From Methanobacteriaceae archaeon (GTDB taxonomy: Archaea > Methanobacteriota > Methanobacteria > Methanobacteriales > Methanobacteriaceae): DNA of 6,203 nucleotides. The translations under genes and the position numbers were made by a program. The DNA lies in contig CAAFWR010000074.1 in assembly GCA_900766745.1 (NCBI GenBank), positions 1-6,203 of the forward strand. The letters are read 5' to 3'. Numbering within the stretch: position 1 is the stretch's first letter; the number at the start of each line of letters is the position of its first letter. Positions 1 to 6,192 of this stretch are shown one piece after another. The notes under the pieces were generated by a model. It ran no database searches and had not been told where the DNA came from. It saw only the letters and a program-made list of their open reading frames with translations.

Positions 1-303
1 AACATTAATGTAACTGATAATGAGAAATCTGGAAATTCTATGTCTATAATTCAGAAAGCTATAGACACAGTATCAACTCAGAGATCTACACTTGGTGCTC
101 TTCAGAACAGACTTGAGCACACAATCAACAATCTGGATACAACAAGCGAGAATACTTCAGCAGCAGAGTCTCGTATTCGTGATACAGATATGGCTGATGA
201 GATGGTACAGTACAGCAAGAATAATATTCTTGCACAGGCTGGACAGTCAATGCTTACACAGGCTAATCAGCAGACACAGGGTGTACTTTCATTATTACAG
301 TAG
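1..303 (+). CDS. fliC: Flagellin, C-terminal part (5' end outside window)
   Basis: This is the last 100 codons of a flagellin, the filament subunit exported by the flagellar type III system and polymerised outside the cell. The reading frame is open from base 1, so the gene starts upstream. The visible part is the conserved C-terminal D0/D1 helical domain (Flagellin_C family). It contains a heptad-rich stretch with ALQNRLEHTINNL, the hallmark ESRIRDTDMADEM segment, and a terminal amphipathic helix ending GVLSLLQ, the usual flagellin end. Base composition is near 43% GC in a sample line, higher than the genes behind it, and codon choice looks like that of a highly expressed gene. A strong terminator follows 25 bases after the stop. 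The variable surface-exposed middle domain, where glycans would attach, lies outside the window. Family assignment is very secure; which flagellin paralogue this is cannot be told. Confidence 0.97.
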   Translation, partial: NINVTDNEKSGNSMSIIQKAIDTVSTQRSTLGALQNRLEHTINNLDTTSENTSAAESRIRDTDMADEMVQYSKNNILAQAGQSMLTQANQQTQGVLSLLQ

Positions 304-328
304 AACATATGATACATTAAGTTTATTT

Positions 329-372
329 GCTGATATCAAACAAATTACTGATTGTTTGATATCAGCTTTTTT
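329..372 (+). terminator. Rho-independent terminator of the flagellin gene
   Basis: A perfect inverted repeat pairs 329-343 with 352-366 (15 bp, 8-base loop) and is followed at once by six T residues (367-372). The outermost pairs are G-C rich enough to close the stem (GCTGATATCAAACA and its complement). There is no matching A-run on the left side, so it works mainly in the plus direction. It sits between the flagellin stop and the first glycosyltransferase and should stop most flagellin transcripts. Confidence 0.93.
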
Positions 373-399
373 ATTAATGTTTGAAGACTAGGACAATTT

Positions 400-1542
400 A
401 TGGGGAAAATATTATTTTATCAATGGAATGCATTCATGCAAAGGGGTATTGAGGATGCTCTTAAAGCATTGCATATAGATTATGATACCTACTATGATAT
501 TCCCAAAAATTGGGATAAAGATGTTGCGTTTTCTAATAGATTTATTAAGAAAATTGAAAAAGAAAATTATTCGAAGATATTATCAGTTAATTTTTTACCA
601 TTAATTTCAGATATATGTGAGAACAGAAAGATAAAGTATATTTCGTGGGTATACGATTCACCATTGCATATTAGAAGAAAAAATGCTCTGAAAAATGCAT
701 GTAACACAATATACTTCTTTGATCGTGTTCAGGCGGACACATACAGACGAGAAGGAGTAGAGGGAGCCAGATATTTGCCACTTGCATCTAGTCCGAAGGT
801 GTTTGGAATAGGTGAAACTGTATCTGATAATATAGAGTACACATCGGATGTGGCTTTTCTTGGACAATTGTACAAATCTGAATTTTATGATATAGCTGGT
901 GGATTAAGTCAATATAATCGAGGATACCTGGAAGCTGTTATGGATGCACAAATCGTAATGCCACAAGGATATATTGTGGATGAGATGTTGGATTCTGATG
1001 CTATGGGCAGTATAAATAAAGATTTTCTAAAAAAAAGCAATGGAACATATATGGTAACAAAAGAGGAATTATCGTATACTCTTGCTAAAGAGATTACTGG
1101 AAGATTGCGTGTCACTGCACTTTCTGTGCTTCAGAACAGATTTGATGTGGATGTGTATTCTGGTGATAGATCAGAGCAGCTTAATAAAGTGAATTACAAA
1201 GGATACGCAGATTATTACAACAGAATGCCAGAAGTGTTTACGAGAAGTAGAATAAATCTTAATATGTCACTATGCACTATCCAGTCAGGGATTCCATTGA
1301 GAGTGATTGATATTATGGCCTGCAGAGGGTTTGTTATTTCTAATGCGCAGCCTGAGTTGTATGAATATTTTGTTCCGGGTCAGGATATTGAAATATATGA
1401 AGATATTCCAGATCTTGTATATAAGGTAAGATATTATCTGGAACATGAAGAGCAACGAAAACAAATTGCAGAGAATGGATATAAAAAGATATGTGCAAAA
1501 TTTAATTTTGAAGACAGGGTAAAGAGAATGTTAGAAATCTAA
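400..1542 (+). CDS. CgeB-like/DUF3880 glycosyltransferase, probable flagellin glycosylation (copy 1)
   Basis: A 380-residue cytoplasmic protein without signal peptide or membrane segments, built as a two-Rossmann (GT-B) glycosyltransferase. The N-terminal half begins with a beta strand (KILFYQW) and carries the DUF3880-like acceptor-side signature, SVNFLPLISD from residue 62 and WVYDSP at 83-88. The C-terminal half matches the Glyco_trans_1_2/CgeB pattern: SGIPLRVID at 296-304, then FVPGQDIEIYED and a closing helix with YYLEHEEQRKQIAENGY. The nucleotide-sugar-binding position usually filled by Glu in this family (RVFE) is Asp304 here. Length is normal for the family. The start is fixed because an in-frame TGA lies at 382-384 and ATG 400 is the first start after it; the ribosome site is weak (AGGA at 390-393). 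It is the first gene of a five-gene operon right behind flagellin, and the last gene is its paralogue. The sugar and acceptor are not readable from sequence; flagellin modification is inferred from position. Confidence 0.86.
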   Translation: MGKILFYQWNAFMQRGIEDALKALHIDYDTYYDIPKNWDKDVAFSNRFIKKIEKENYSKILSVNFLPLISDICENRKIKYISWVYDSPLHIRRKNALKNACNTIYFFDRVQADTYRREGVEGARYLPLASSPKVFGIGETVSDNIEYTSDVAFLGQLYKSEFYDIAGGLSQYNRGYLEAVMDAQIVMPQGYIVDEMLDSDAMGSINKDFLKKSNGTYMVTKEELSYTLAKEITGRLRVTALSVLQNRFDVDVYSGDRSEQLNKVNYKGYADYYNRMPEVFTRSRINLNMSLCTIQSGIPLRVIDIMACRGFVISNAQPELYEYFVPGQDIEIYEDIPDLVYKVRYYLEHEEQRKQIAENGYKKICAKFNFEDRVKRMLEI

Positions 1543-1554
1543 AGTGTAAATATC

Positions 1555-1560
1555 AGGAGG
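1555..1560 (+). promoter_or_regulatory. Strong ribosome binding site for the methyltransferase gene
   Basis: AGGAGG lies 6 bases before ATG 1567. It is a consensus Shine-Dalgarno sequence, the strongest in the operon, and it settles the start codon of the 640-residue gene. The other genes have weaker AGGA, GAGGAAG or AAAGGTG sites. Confidence 0.9.
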
Positions 1561-1566
1561 AATACT

Positions 1567-3489
1567 ATGGATTTGAATAAATATGGATACAATGGATTTG
1601 ACCCAAAACCCCAATTTAATACAAAGTTTTACAAAGGAGAGGATTTGTACTCTGATGGGGATATAGAAGATGAGGTTATTAAAATTATTGCTAAAAATGA
1701 AACAACTGACTATGAAAGATACATAAATGAGAACTACTCATGGCCAGTTTTTTATCATTTGACTAGAATAAGACAGAATTTGCTTAACTGGTATCCGTTT
1801 AATGAAGATGCAGATGTACTTGAAATTGGTTGTGGTATGGGAGCAATTACAGAATTACTCTGTAAAAAATGCTCAAATGTTACAGCTGTTGAATTGTCTA
1901 AAAGAAGAGCAACCGCTACATACTTAAGATGTAGGGCATATGAAAACCTTGAGATAATTGTTGGAAATCTAAATGATATCGAATTTGATAAAAAATATGA
2001 TTATATCACTCTTATAGGCGTGTTAGAATATCAAAATAATTATACATCATCTGAGAATCCGTTTAAAGATTTTTTGGTTAAAATTAAGAAATTACTCAAG
2101 CCAGATGGAAAATTGCTTATAGCAATTGAAAACAAATATGGATTGAAATACTGGTGTGGAGCGCCAGAAGATCATAGTGGAATACCCTTTGATGGAATTA
2201 ATGATTATAAATATAGCAATATTGCAAGAACGTTTTCTAAGAAGCAGTTGGAAAAGATTATTAAACAGTCAGGGTTTGATAAAACATTTTTTTACTATCC
2301 GTTGCCAGATTATAAGATGCCACAGGTTATATACTCAGATGATTATCTCCCGTTAAATGGATCAGTTGATAACTGGATTCCTTATTATCAGCCTAATAAT
2401 AAATCAATGATATCAGATGAAGAACACCTTTATAAGGATTTAGTAGATAATGGTGTGTTTGAATTCTTTGCAAATTCATTTCTGGTAGAATGTACAGGAA
2501 CTAATATTGAAGTTGGTAGAGTATCATATGCAGTTGATAGTCCGTTTAGAAAAGCAAAATATAGCTTAATTACAGCATTTTCAAAAGAAAAAGGCTTTTA
2601 CAAAAAGGCAGAAGATGTAAGTAGGTCATTGCTGTATCAGATTAAAACTAATCATGATGATATAGCAAATCATGGGATTAATATCTGCAAAACACAGGTA
2701 GATGGCAATATTTTGTATATTGAAAGAGCAACTGGGAAACCGCTTACAGATATTCTTATAGAGGCATACGATAGTGGTAACAAAGAGAAAATATATGGAT
2801 TATGGGATAGAATCTATGATGAAATTAAAAGAAGTTCTGAGACAGCAAATGAATTATCTACAAATTCCGACTTCGCGAACACTCCAAAGTTAAATCATGA
2901 TGATAAAATATTGTTGAATGCATATATTGATATGATTCATAAGAATTGTTTTATAGATGAAGAGGGGAAGTTTAAATGGATAGATCAGGAGTGGTGTGTT
3001 AAGAATATACCAGCAAGTTATTTGCTATACTACAATATATTAGAATTATATATGTCAAACAGGTATTTAAATACAATTGTTTCGTTTGATGAAGTTATGG
3101 AATATTATGGATTGAAAGACAATGTAGATTATTATATAGTAATAAGGGAACAGATAATGAATGAAATTTTTGATGGCTATATCTGCTCTAATTATGCTAA
3201 ATTGTCAAAAAATGATAATAAGGCAATCGCTGATAATGTTACAATGTTATATCGAAGTATGACAGAAATTAAATTAAACGAAGTAGAATGTAAAGTCAAT
3301 GAGGTAATTGATAAGCATGGAATAAAAGGAATGATAGAATATGTAAGTTCATTATCAAATGATTCAATACTTAATAATATTCCAGCAGTCCCACAATTTA
3401 TAGTTAGATATCTAAAAAGCAGTGAAAAAGAAAAGCGTATAATAGAGAATCAAGTTACAAGCTATCAGGATATAAAGGAACAAATCTAA
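1567..3489 (+). CDS. SAM-dependent methyltransferase fused to a kinase-like C-terminal domain
   Basis: A 640-residue soluble protein. Residues about 75-260 form a class I SAM methyltransferase: motif I VLEIGCGMGA (84-93) binds SAM, acidic Glu109 in AVELS ends the second strand and should hold the ribose, and YDYITLIGVLEY (144-155) is the motif near the active site. The rest is far too long for a methyltransferase alone. From about residue 300 it resembles an aminoglycoside/choline/LPS-kinase type phosphotransferase: a basic strand region with GFYKKA (343-348), YIERATGKPL (384-393), DMIHKNCFID (455-464) and WIDQEW (471-476). The D455-to-N460 spacing of five and the following Asp473 mimic the D-x4-N...D pattern of that fold, although the usual HGD histidine is absent. 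This second domain is my inference. The protein probably methylates, and may phosphorylate, a sugar of the flagellin glycan. It lies 24 bases after copy 1 and 15 before the next gene. Confidence 0.82.
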   Translation: MDLNKYGYNGFDPKPQFNTKFYKGEDLYSDGDIEDEVIKIIAKNETTDYERYINENYSWPVFYHLTRIRQNLLNWYPFNEDADVLEIGCGMGAITELLCKKCSNVTAVELSKRRATATYLRCRAYENLEIIVGNLNDIEFDKKYDYITLIGVLEYQNNYTSSENPFKDFLVKIKKLLKPDGKLLIAIENKYGLKYWCGAPEDHSGIPFDGINDYKYSNIARTFSKKQLEKIIKQSGFDKTFFYYPLPDYKMPQVIYSDDYLPLNGSVDNWIPYYQPNNKSMISDEEHLYKDLVDNGVFEFFANSFLVECTGTNIEVGRVSYAVDSPFRKAKYSLITAFSKEKGFYKKAEDVSRSLLYQIKTNHDDIANHGINICKTQVDGNILYIERATGKPLTDILIEAYDSGNKEKIYGLWDRIYDEIKRSSETANELSTNSDFANTPKLNHDDKILLNAYIDMIHKNCFIDEEGKFKWIDQEWCVKNIPASYLLYYNILELYMSNRYLNTIVSFDEVMEYYGLKDNVDYYIVIREQIMNEIFDGYICSNYAKLSKNDNKAIADNVTMLYRSMTEIKLNEVECKVNEVIDKHGIKGMIEYVSSLSNDSILNNIPAVPQFIVRYLKSSEKEKRIIENQVTSYQDIKEQI

Positions 3490-3504
3490 TAGAGGAAGAG
3501 ATGC

Positions 3505-4128
3505 ATGGATAAACAACAATATAAACAATATGTTACTGATTTGCTGAATGAACATAACAGACAGTCAATAGATGAATTAGTTGCATTATATGAGGATAGA
3601 GATTTTATCAGGGATTATGCATCAGAGGATACAGAGTTAGGATATATATATATAGTTACATGTATATATCGTGAGGAACATAATGAACATATAAAAAATA
3701 ATATTATGTCTGTCAGGAGAACAAAAGAAAGACTGATACAAATAATTACATATTGTAAATTTCTATTGTGGCGTATTGAGTTAATGTTCGATGATGAAGC
3801 TGTTGAAGAGCTGATGAGGTATCTTGATTATGAAAAGCTTTCTGTGATTTTTTTAGTAGAGATGATAAGGATTGGCTCAATAGATAAAATTTCTATGTAT
3901 ATAAAATTAAGTGAGGTATATAAGAAACAGATGTTAGATACATATGCCTTTCAATTATTAAGATATGCTAACAATCAGGAACCAGGGAACGAGCAGATAG
4001 TATGTATGTTAGCAGATATGTGCATTCAATATGGGAATATTGAATCAGCAAAGAAACTATTAGAAACGATAGAGAAGCCGGGTAGAATCACAGAAGTGTT
4101 GTTAAGAAAGGTGTATTCGGATGAATGA
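3505..4128 (+). CDS. Helical TPR-like protein of unknown function in the glycosylation operon
   Basis: A 207-residue, acidic and almost wholly alpha-helical protein that I do not recognise. It has no signal peptide and no clear membrane segment. The C-terminal part (about residues 145-190) follows the tetratricopeptide pattern: A..LL.YA....PGN, then LADMCIQYGNIESAKKLLETIE. The upstream helices may be degenerate repeats of the same kind. TPR proteins usually act as protein-binding scaffolds, so a role in holding the transferases together or presenting flagellin is possible, but nothing in the sequence proves it. The start is ATG 3505 with GAGGAAG six bases upstream; the nearer-looking ATG at 3501 reads into a stop after three codons. 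The last 8 bases overlap the next gene, which suggests translational coupling. An AT-dinucleotide stretch at 3642-3654 simply encodes alternating Tyr and Ile. Confidence 0.78.
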   Translation: MDKQQYKQYVTDLLNEHNRQSIDELVALYEDRDFIRDYASEDTELGYIYIVTCIYREEHNEHIKNNIMSVRRTKERLIQIITYCKFLLWRIELMFDDEAVEELMRYLDYEKLSVIFLVEMIRIGSIDKISMYIKLSEVYKKQMLDTYAFQLLRYANNQEPGNEQIVCMLADMCIQYGNIESAKKLLETIEKPGRITEVLLRKVYSDE

Positions 4129-4774
4129 TAAAAAGATATGTTTTATCATGTGTGTCAATAATGAGATGTATGAAGAAGAATGTTTGTATTATATCAATCA
4201 TTTAGTGATTCCAAATGGATATGAAATAGATGTTATATCAATCAAAGAAGCAAAGTCCATGACAGAGGGATACAATGCAGCAATGGTAGCTACAGATGCT
4301 AAATACAAAATATATATGCATCAGGATGTTTTTTTAGTGAAATCAGATTTTATACAGGATATGTTAGATGTGTTTTCCAATCCAGAAGTTGGCATGATTG
4401 GGATGGTTGGAGCTGAGAAATTGTCTAAGGATGGATGTATATGGAATGGTGACAGAGTAGGCAGAATTTATTCGAGTAACATTATAAGTACACAACTATT
4501 TGTTGCATCAGATAAGCAAAACAAACCATATACAGAAGTAGAAGTAGTTGATGGACTATTTATTGCGACACAATATGATGTAAAATGGCGTGAAGATATT
4601 TTTGATGGATGGGATTTTTATGACATATCACAAAGCAAAGAATTTCATAGAGCAGGATATAAAGTAGTAGTTCCTTATATGGATAAACCATGGTGCCTCC
4701 ATGATGATGGAATACTTAATCTGGAAAATTATGATAAATATAGGCAAATATTTCTTAAAGAATATAAAAGGTGA
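4121..4774 (+). CDS. Small GT-A-type glycosyltransferase (family 2-like, Glyco_tranf_2_5 type)
   Basis: A 217-residue soluble protein with the short GT-A layout seen in the family 2-like Glyco_tranf_2_5 group. It opens with a beta strand ending in CVNNE (KICFIMCVNNE), followed by SMTEGYNAAM (46-55), where the classical family has the nucleotide-binding A.G.N segment. HQDV at 67-70 takes the place of the metal-binding DxD motif. DGLFIATQ (144-151) and FDGWDFYDISQS (161-172) follow. The Trp164-Asp165 pair and the YDI segment correspond to the acceptor and catalytic-base region usually written DGFHFYDID. It probably transfers a sugar from a nucleotide donor to the growing glycan in the cytoplasm. 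The start at ATG 4121 overlaps the previous gene by 8 bases and an AAAGGTG site lies about 7 bases upstream. The fold call is good; donor and acceptor are unknown. Confidence 0.8.
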   Translation: MNDKKICFIMCVNNEMYEEECLYYINHLVIPNGYEIDVISIKEAKSMTEGYNAAMVATDAKYKIYMHQDVFLVKSDFIQDMLDVFSNPEVGMIGMVGAEKLSKDGCIWNGDRVGRIYSSNIISTQLFVASDKQNKPYTEVEVVDGLFIATQYDVKWREDIFDGWDFYDISQSKEFHRAGYKVVVPYMDKPWCLHDDGILNLENYDKYRQIFLKEYKR

Positions 4775-4783
4775 AATAATTTC

Positions 4784-5983
4784 ATGAATATATTGATATT
4801 TGAATATCATAACTTTGGAATAGAAGATGTAAAAGAGTGCTTTGAAAAAAACGGACATAAATATAAGATTAAAGAAACTATACTATATCGTGAAGATATT
4901 AGTAACGAATTTGACAGAATATTTGATACAGAATTTGATAAAGGATGCAATGGAGAAAAGTATGATTGTGTATTTACTTTTAATTATAGTCCTGTAATAT
5001 CCAATAATTGTAACAAAAGGAATATTCCTTATATAGCATTTATATATGATAATCCACAGGTTTTATTGTATTCATACACTATAATTAATAAATGTAATTA
5101 TGTGTTTATATTTGATAAATTACAATATCAGGAATTTAAAAATGCAGGAATTAATACTGTATATTATGCGCCATTGGCTGTTAACACTGATAGATTGAAG
5201 CGAATAACTAGTAATGTGGATGAAAGAGATAAGAATGTTTTATCATGCGATATTTCATTTGTTGGTTCATTGTATGATGAAAAACATAATTTTTTTGACA
5301 GGCTGGAGGGAATTAGTGACTATACCAGAGGTTATATTGATGCTGTAATTAAAGCACAGAGTAATATTTATGGATGTTTTTTTCTAGAGGAATTGTTAAC
5401 GGATAATATTCTTGATGATATGCAAAAAGCTTGTCCTGTAAAGCCAAGTGCAACGGGAGTTGAAACAGTCAGATATCTGTATGCTAATTATTTTCTAGCG
5501 AGGAAACTGGCGTCTGATGATAGGAAAGAAACTTTGGAAATGCTTGGAAAAGAATTGGGTAATCAGTATGAAATTAATCTGTATACAAACTGTTCAAAAA
5601 GGTACATACAAGGCGTTAATGTTAAAGGACCGGTTGATTATTATGAGTGCATGCCTATAGTATTTAATAATAGTAATATTAATCTCAATATAACACTCAG
5701 AAGTATCAAGTCGGGGATTCCATTGAGAGCAATGGATATATGTGGGTCAGGAGGTTTTCTATTATCGAATTATCAGGCGGATTTTTATGATGTATTTGTG
5801 CCAGGAGAAGATGTTGTATTATATGATTCATTAGATGATATGATAAAAAAATGCAGATATTATCTTGGACATGAAAAGGAAAGACAGCAGATTGCTGATA
5901 ATGGATATGGAAAGATAGTTTCTGGACATACATATGATATTCGATTTAAAGAAATATTTGATGTTGTTTTTAATAAAGGATAG
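4784..5983 (+). CDS. CgeB-like/DUF3880 glycosyltransferase, probable flagellin glycosylation (copy 2)
   Basis: A 399-residue GT-B glycosyltransferase and a clear paralogue of the gene at 400-1542. The N-terminal domain starts MNILIFEYHNFG and carries FIYDNP at 86-91, equivalent to WVYDSP in copy 1. The central YTRGYIDAV matches YNRGYLEAV. The C-terminal domain has SGIPLRAMD at 310-318, FVPGEDVVLYD and YYLGHEKERQQIADNGY. Over the last 100 or so aligned residues about half are identical by hand alignment, while the N-terminal halves, which usually contact the acceptor, differ much more. That pattern suggests two transferases using a similar donor type on different acceptors. As in copy 1, the expected Glu of the donor site is Asp (residue 318). 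ATG 4784 follows an AAAGGTGA site that contains the stop codon of the previous gene, with a 9-base gap. It is the last gene of the operon; no strong terminator follows. Confidence 0.86.
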   Translation: MNILIFEYHNFGIEDVKECFEKNGHKYKIKETILYREDISNEFDRIFDTEFDKGCNGEKYDCVFTFNYSPVISNNCNKRNIPYIAFIYDNPQVLLYSYTIINKCNYVFIFDKLQYQEFKNAGINTVYYAPLAVNTDRLKRITSNVDERDKNVLSCDISFVGSLYDEKHNFFDRLEGISDYTRGYIDAVIKAQSNIYGCFFLEELLTDNILDDMQKACPVKPSATGVETVRYLYANYFLARKLASDDRKETLEMLGKELGNQYEINLYTNCSKRYIQGVNVKGPVDYYECMPIVFNNSNINLNITLRSIKSGIPLRAMDICGSGGFLLSNYQADFYDVFVPGEDVVLYDSLDDMIKKCRYYLGHEKERQQIADNGYGKIVSGHTYDIRFKEIFDVVFNKG

Positions 5984-6020
5984 TGTCAAATGACATATGA
6001 AAAAACAAAAAGACACTTTT
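5982..6020 (+). terminator. Weak candidate terminator at the end of the operon
   Basis: AGTGTC (5982-5987) can pair with GACACT (6012-6017), leaving a 24-base loop, and more T residues follow (6018-6020). A small 5-bp hairpin AAAAG/CTTTT (6008-6012 with 6016-6020) uses the same bases. Both are poor compared with the flagellin terminator, so transcription may continue into the right-hand region. It is listed because no better terminator is visible after the last gene. Confidence 0.25.
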
Positions 6021-6035
6021 GTACATTGAAAACTG
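6021..6035 (+). promoter_or_regulatory. boxA-like antitermination/processing sequence
   Basis: GTACATTGAAAACTG resembles the boxA-type sequence of Firmicute ribosomal RNA leaders and spacers (core TTTGAAAACT or ATTGAAAACT), bound by NusB/NusE-type antitermination factors. No rRNA follows here; what follows is a structured non-coding segment. From memory, the same short motif also occurs ahead of operons on Firmicute conjugative elements. The match is short and the DNA AT-rich, so this could be chance, but its place just before a terminator-like structure is suggestive. Confidence 0.4.
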
Positions 6036-6087
6036 TAAATGTTTTATGATGAGATAGTCTGACGCCACCCTTGACGGCACAAAAAAT

Positions 6088-6174
6088 GAACTGCCGTAGG
6101 TTATTCACCGACGGCGAGGAACTAAAGAACAGTTCAGTTTTTCGTCGGGTACAGCAGTTTAGCAGTTCTTTTTT
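6088..6174 (+). terminator. Possible attenuator: GAACTGC/GCAGTTC stem followed by T-run
   Basis: The inner end of the large inverted repeat, GAACTGC (6088-6094) with GCAGTTC (6162-6168), is a perfect 7-bp stem followed directly by six T residues (6169-6174). Taken alone this is terminator-like, with a long 67-base loop that is itself folded. In the complete fold the T-run instead pairs with the A-run of the left arm. Together with the boxA-like sequence upstream this would suit transcription attenuation, but the long loop makes it an uncertain call. Confidence 0.3.
6108..6148. other. Inner stem-loop within the inverted repeat
   Basis: CCGACG (6108-6113) pairs with CGTCGG (6143-6148). Within its loop GAACT (6119-6123) pairs with AGTTC (6131-6135) around a 7-base loop. 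These stems nest inside the larger repeat rather than competing with it, which favours a selected structure over a chance repeat. Confidence 0.5.
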
Positions 6175-6192
6175 GTACCATCAAGGGCAGAG

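Larger units (their letters stand above)
6068..6187. repeat. Long imperfect inverted repeat enclosing nested hairpins
   Basis: The left arm 6068-6094 and right arm 6162-6187 are complementary at 24 of 26 positions, with two C/A mismatches and one extra T at 6087. Each arm carries a central run of six A or six T and ends in GAACTGC/GCAGTTC. The outer side can extend by TCTG (6058-6061) with CAGA (6188-6191) across an asymmetric loop. The 67 bases between the arms hold a second stem (6108-6113 with 6143-6148) and, inside it, a third (6119-6123 with 6131-6135). As RNA this would be one long branched hairpin; as DNA it could form a cruciform. Composition is about 50% GC against about 30% in the operon. 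It could be a leader RNA, the end or origin region of a mobile element, or a repeated intergenic element. The class is not recognised. Confidence 0.75.

Noticed and set aside
329..336. GCTGATAT, similar to the -10 of flagellar sigma-28/sigma-D promoters
   Set aside because: No TAAA-type -35 at the right distance upstream, and the bases are explained as the terminator stem.
92..391. 99-codon open frame overlapping the flagellin end and terminator
   Set aside because: It is out of frame with an unmistakable flagellin, runs through the terminator hairpin and encodes no recognisable protein.
1029..1036. Run of eight A residues in copy 1 as a possible slippage or phase-variation site
   Set aside because: Seven- and eight-base A/T runs occur in several places in this AT-rich operon and the reading frame is intact; nothing singles this one out.
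658..1115. Two minus-strand open frames inside copy 1 of the glycosyltransferase
   Set aside because: Both lie fully inside a secure gene on the other strand, are short, and lack ribosome sites or recognisable motifs.
2156..2356. 66-codon plus-strand open frame inside the methyltransferase gene
   Set aside because: Shadow frame of a gene with clear motifs; no ribosome site and low-complexity product.
3642..3668. AT-dinucleotide repeat and small inverted repeat in the TPR-like gene
   Set aside because: It encodes a plausible Tyr/Ile-rich helix in frame, is short, and is expected at this base composition.
4628..4858. Minus-strand open frame across the junction of the last two genes
   Set aside because: Antisense to two good genes; the hydrophobic product reflects AT-rich antisense codons.
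5706..6016. Two minus-strand open frames at the end of copy 2
   Set aside because: Antisense to conserved family motifs, with no independent support; the tail past the stop is only AT-rich.
6019..6050. Plus-strand promoter-like pair TTGTAC and TATGAT
   Set aside because: The -10 hexamer is good but the spacer is 20 bases; using TTGAAA instead gives only 13. Neither spacing is convincing.
6156..6184. Minus-strand promoter-like pair TTGATG - 17 bases - TAAACT
   Set aside because: Only 4 of 6 matches in each hexamer, inside a repeat arm, with no minus-strand gene to drive in the window.
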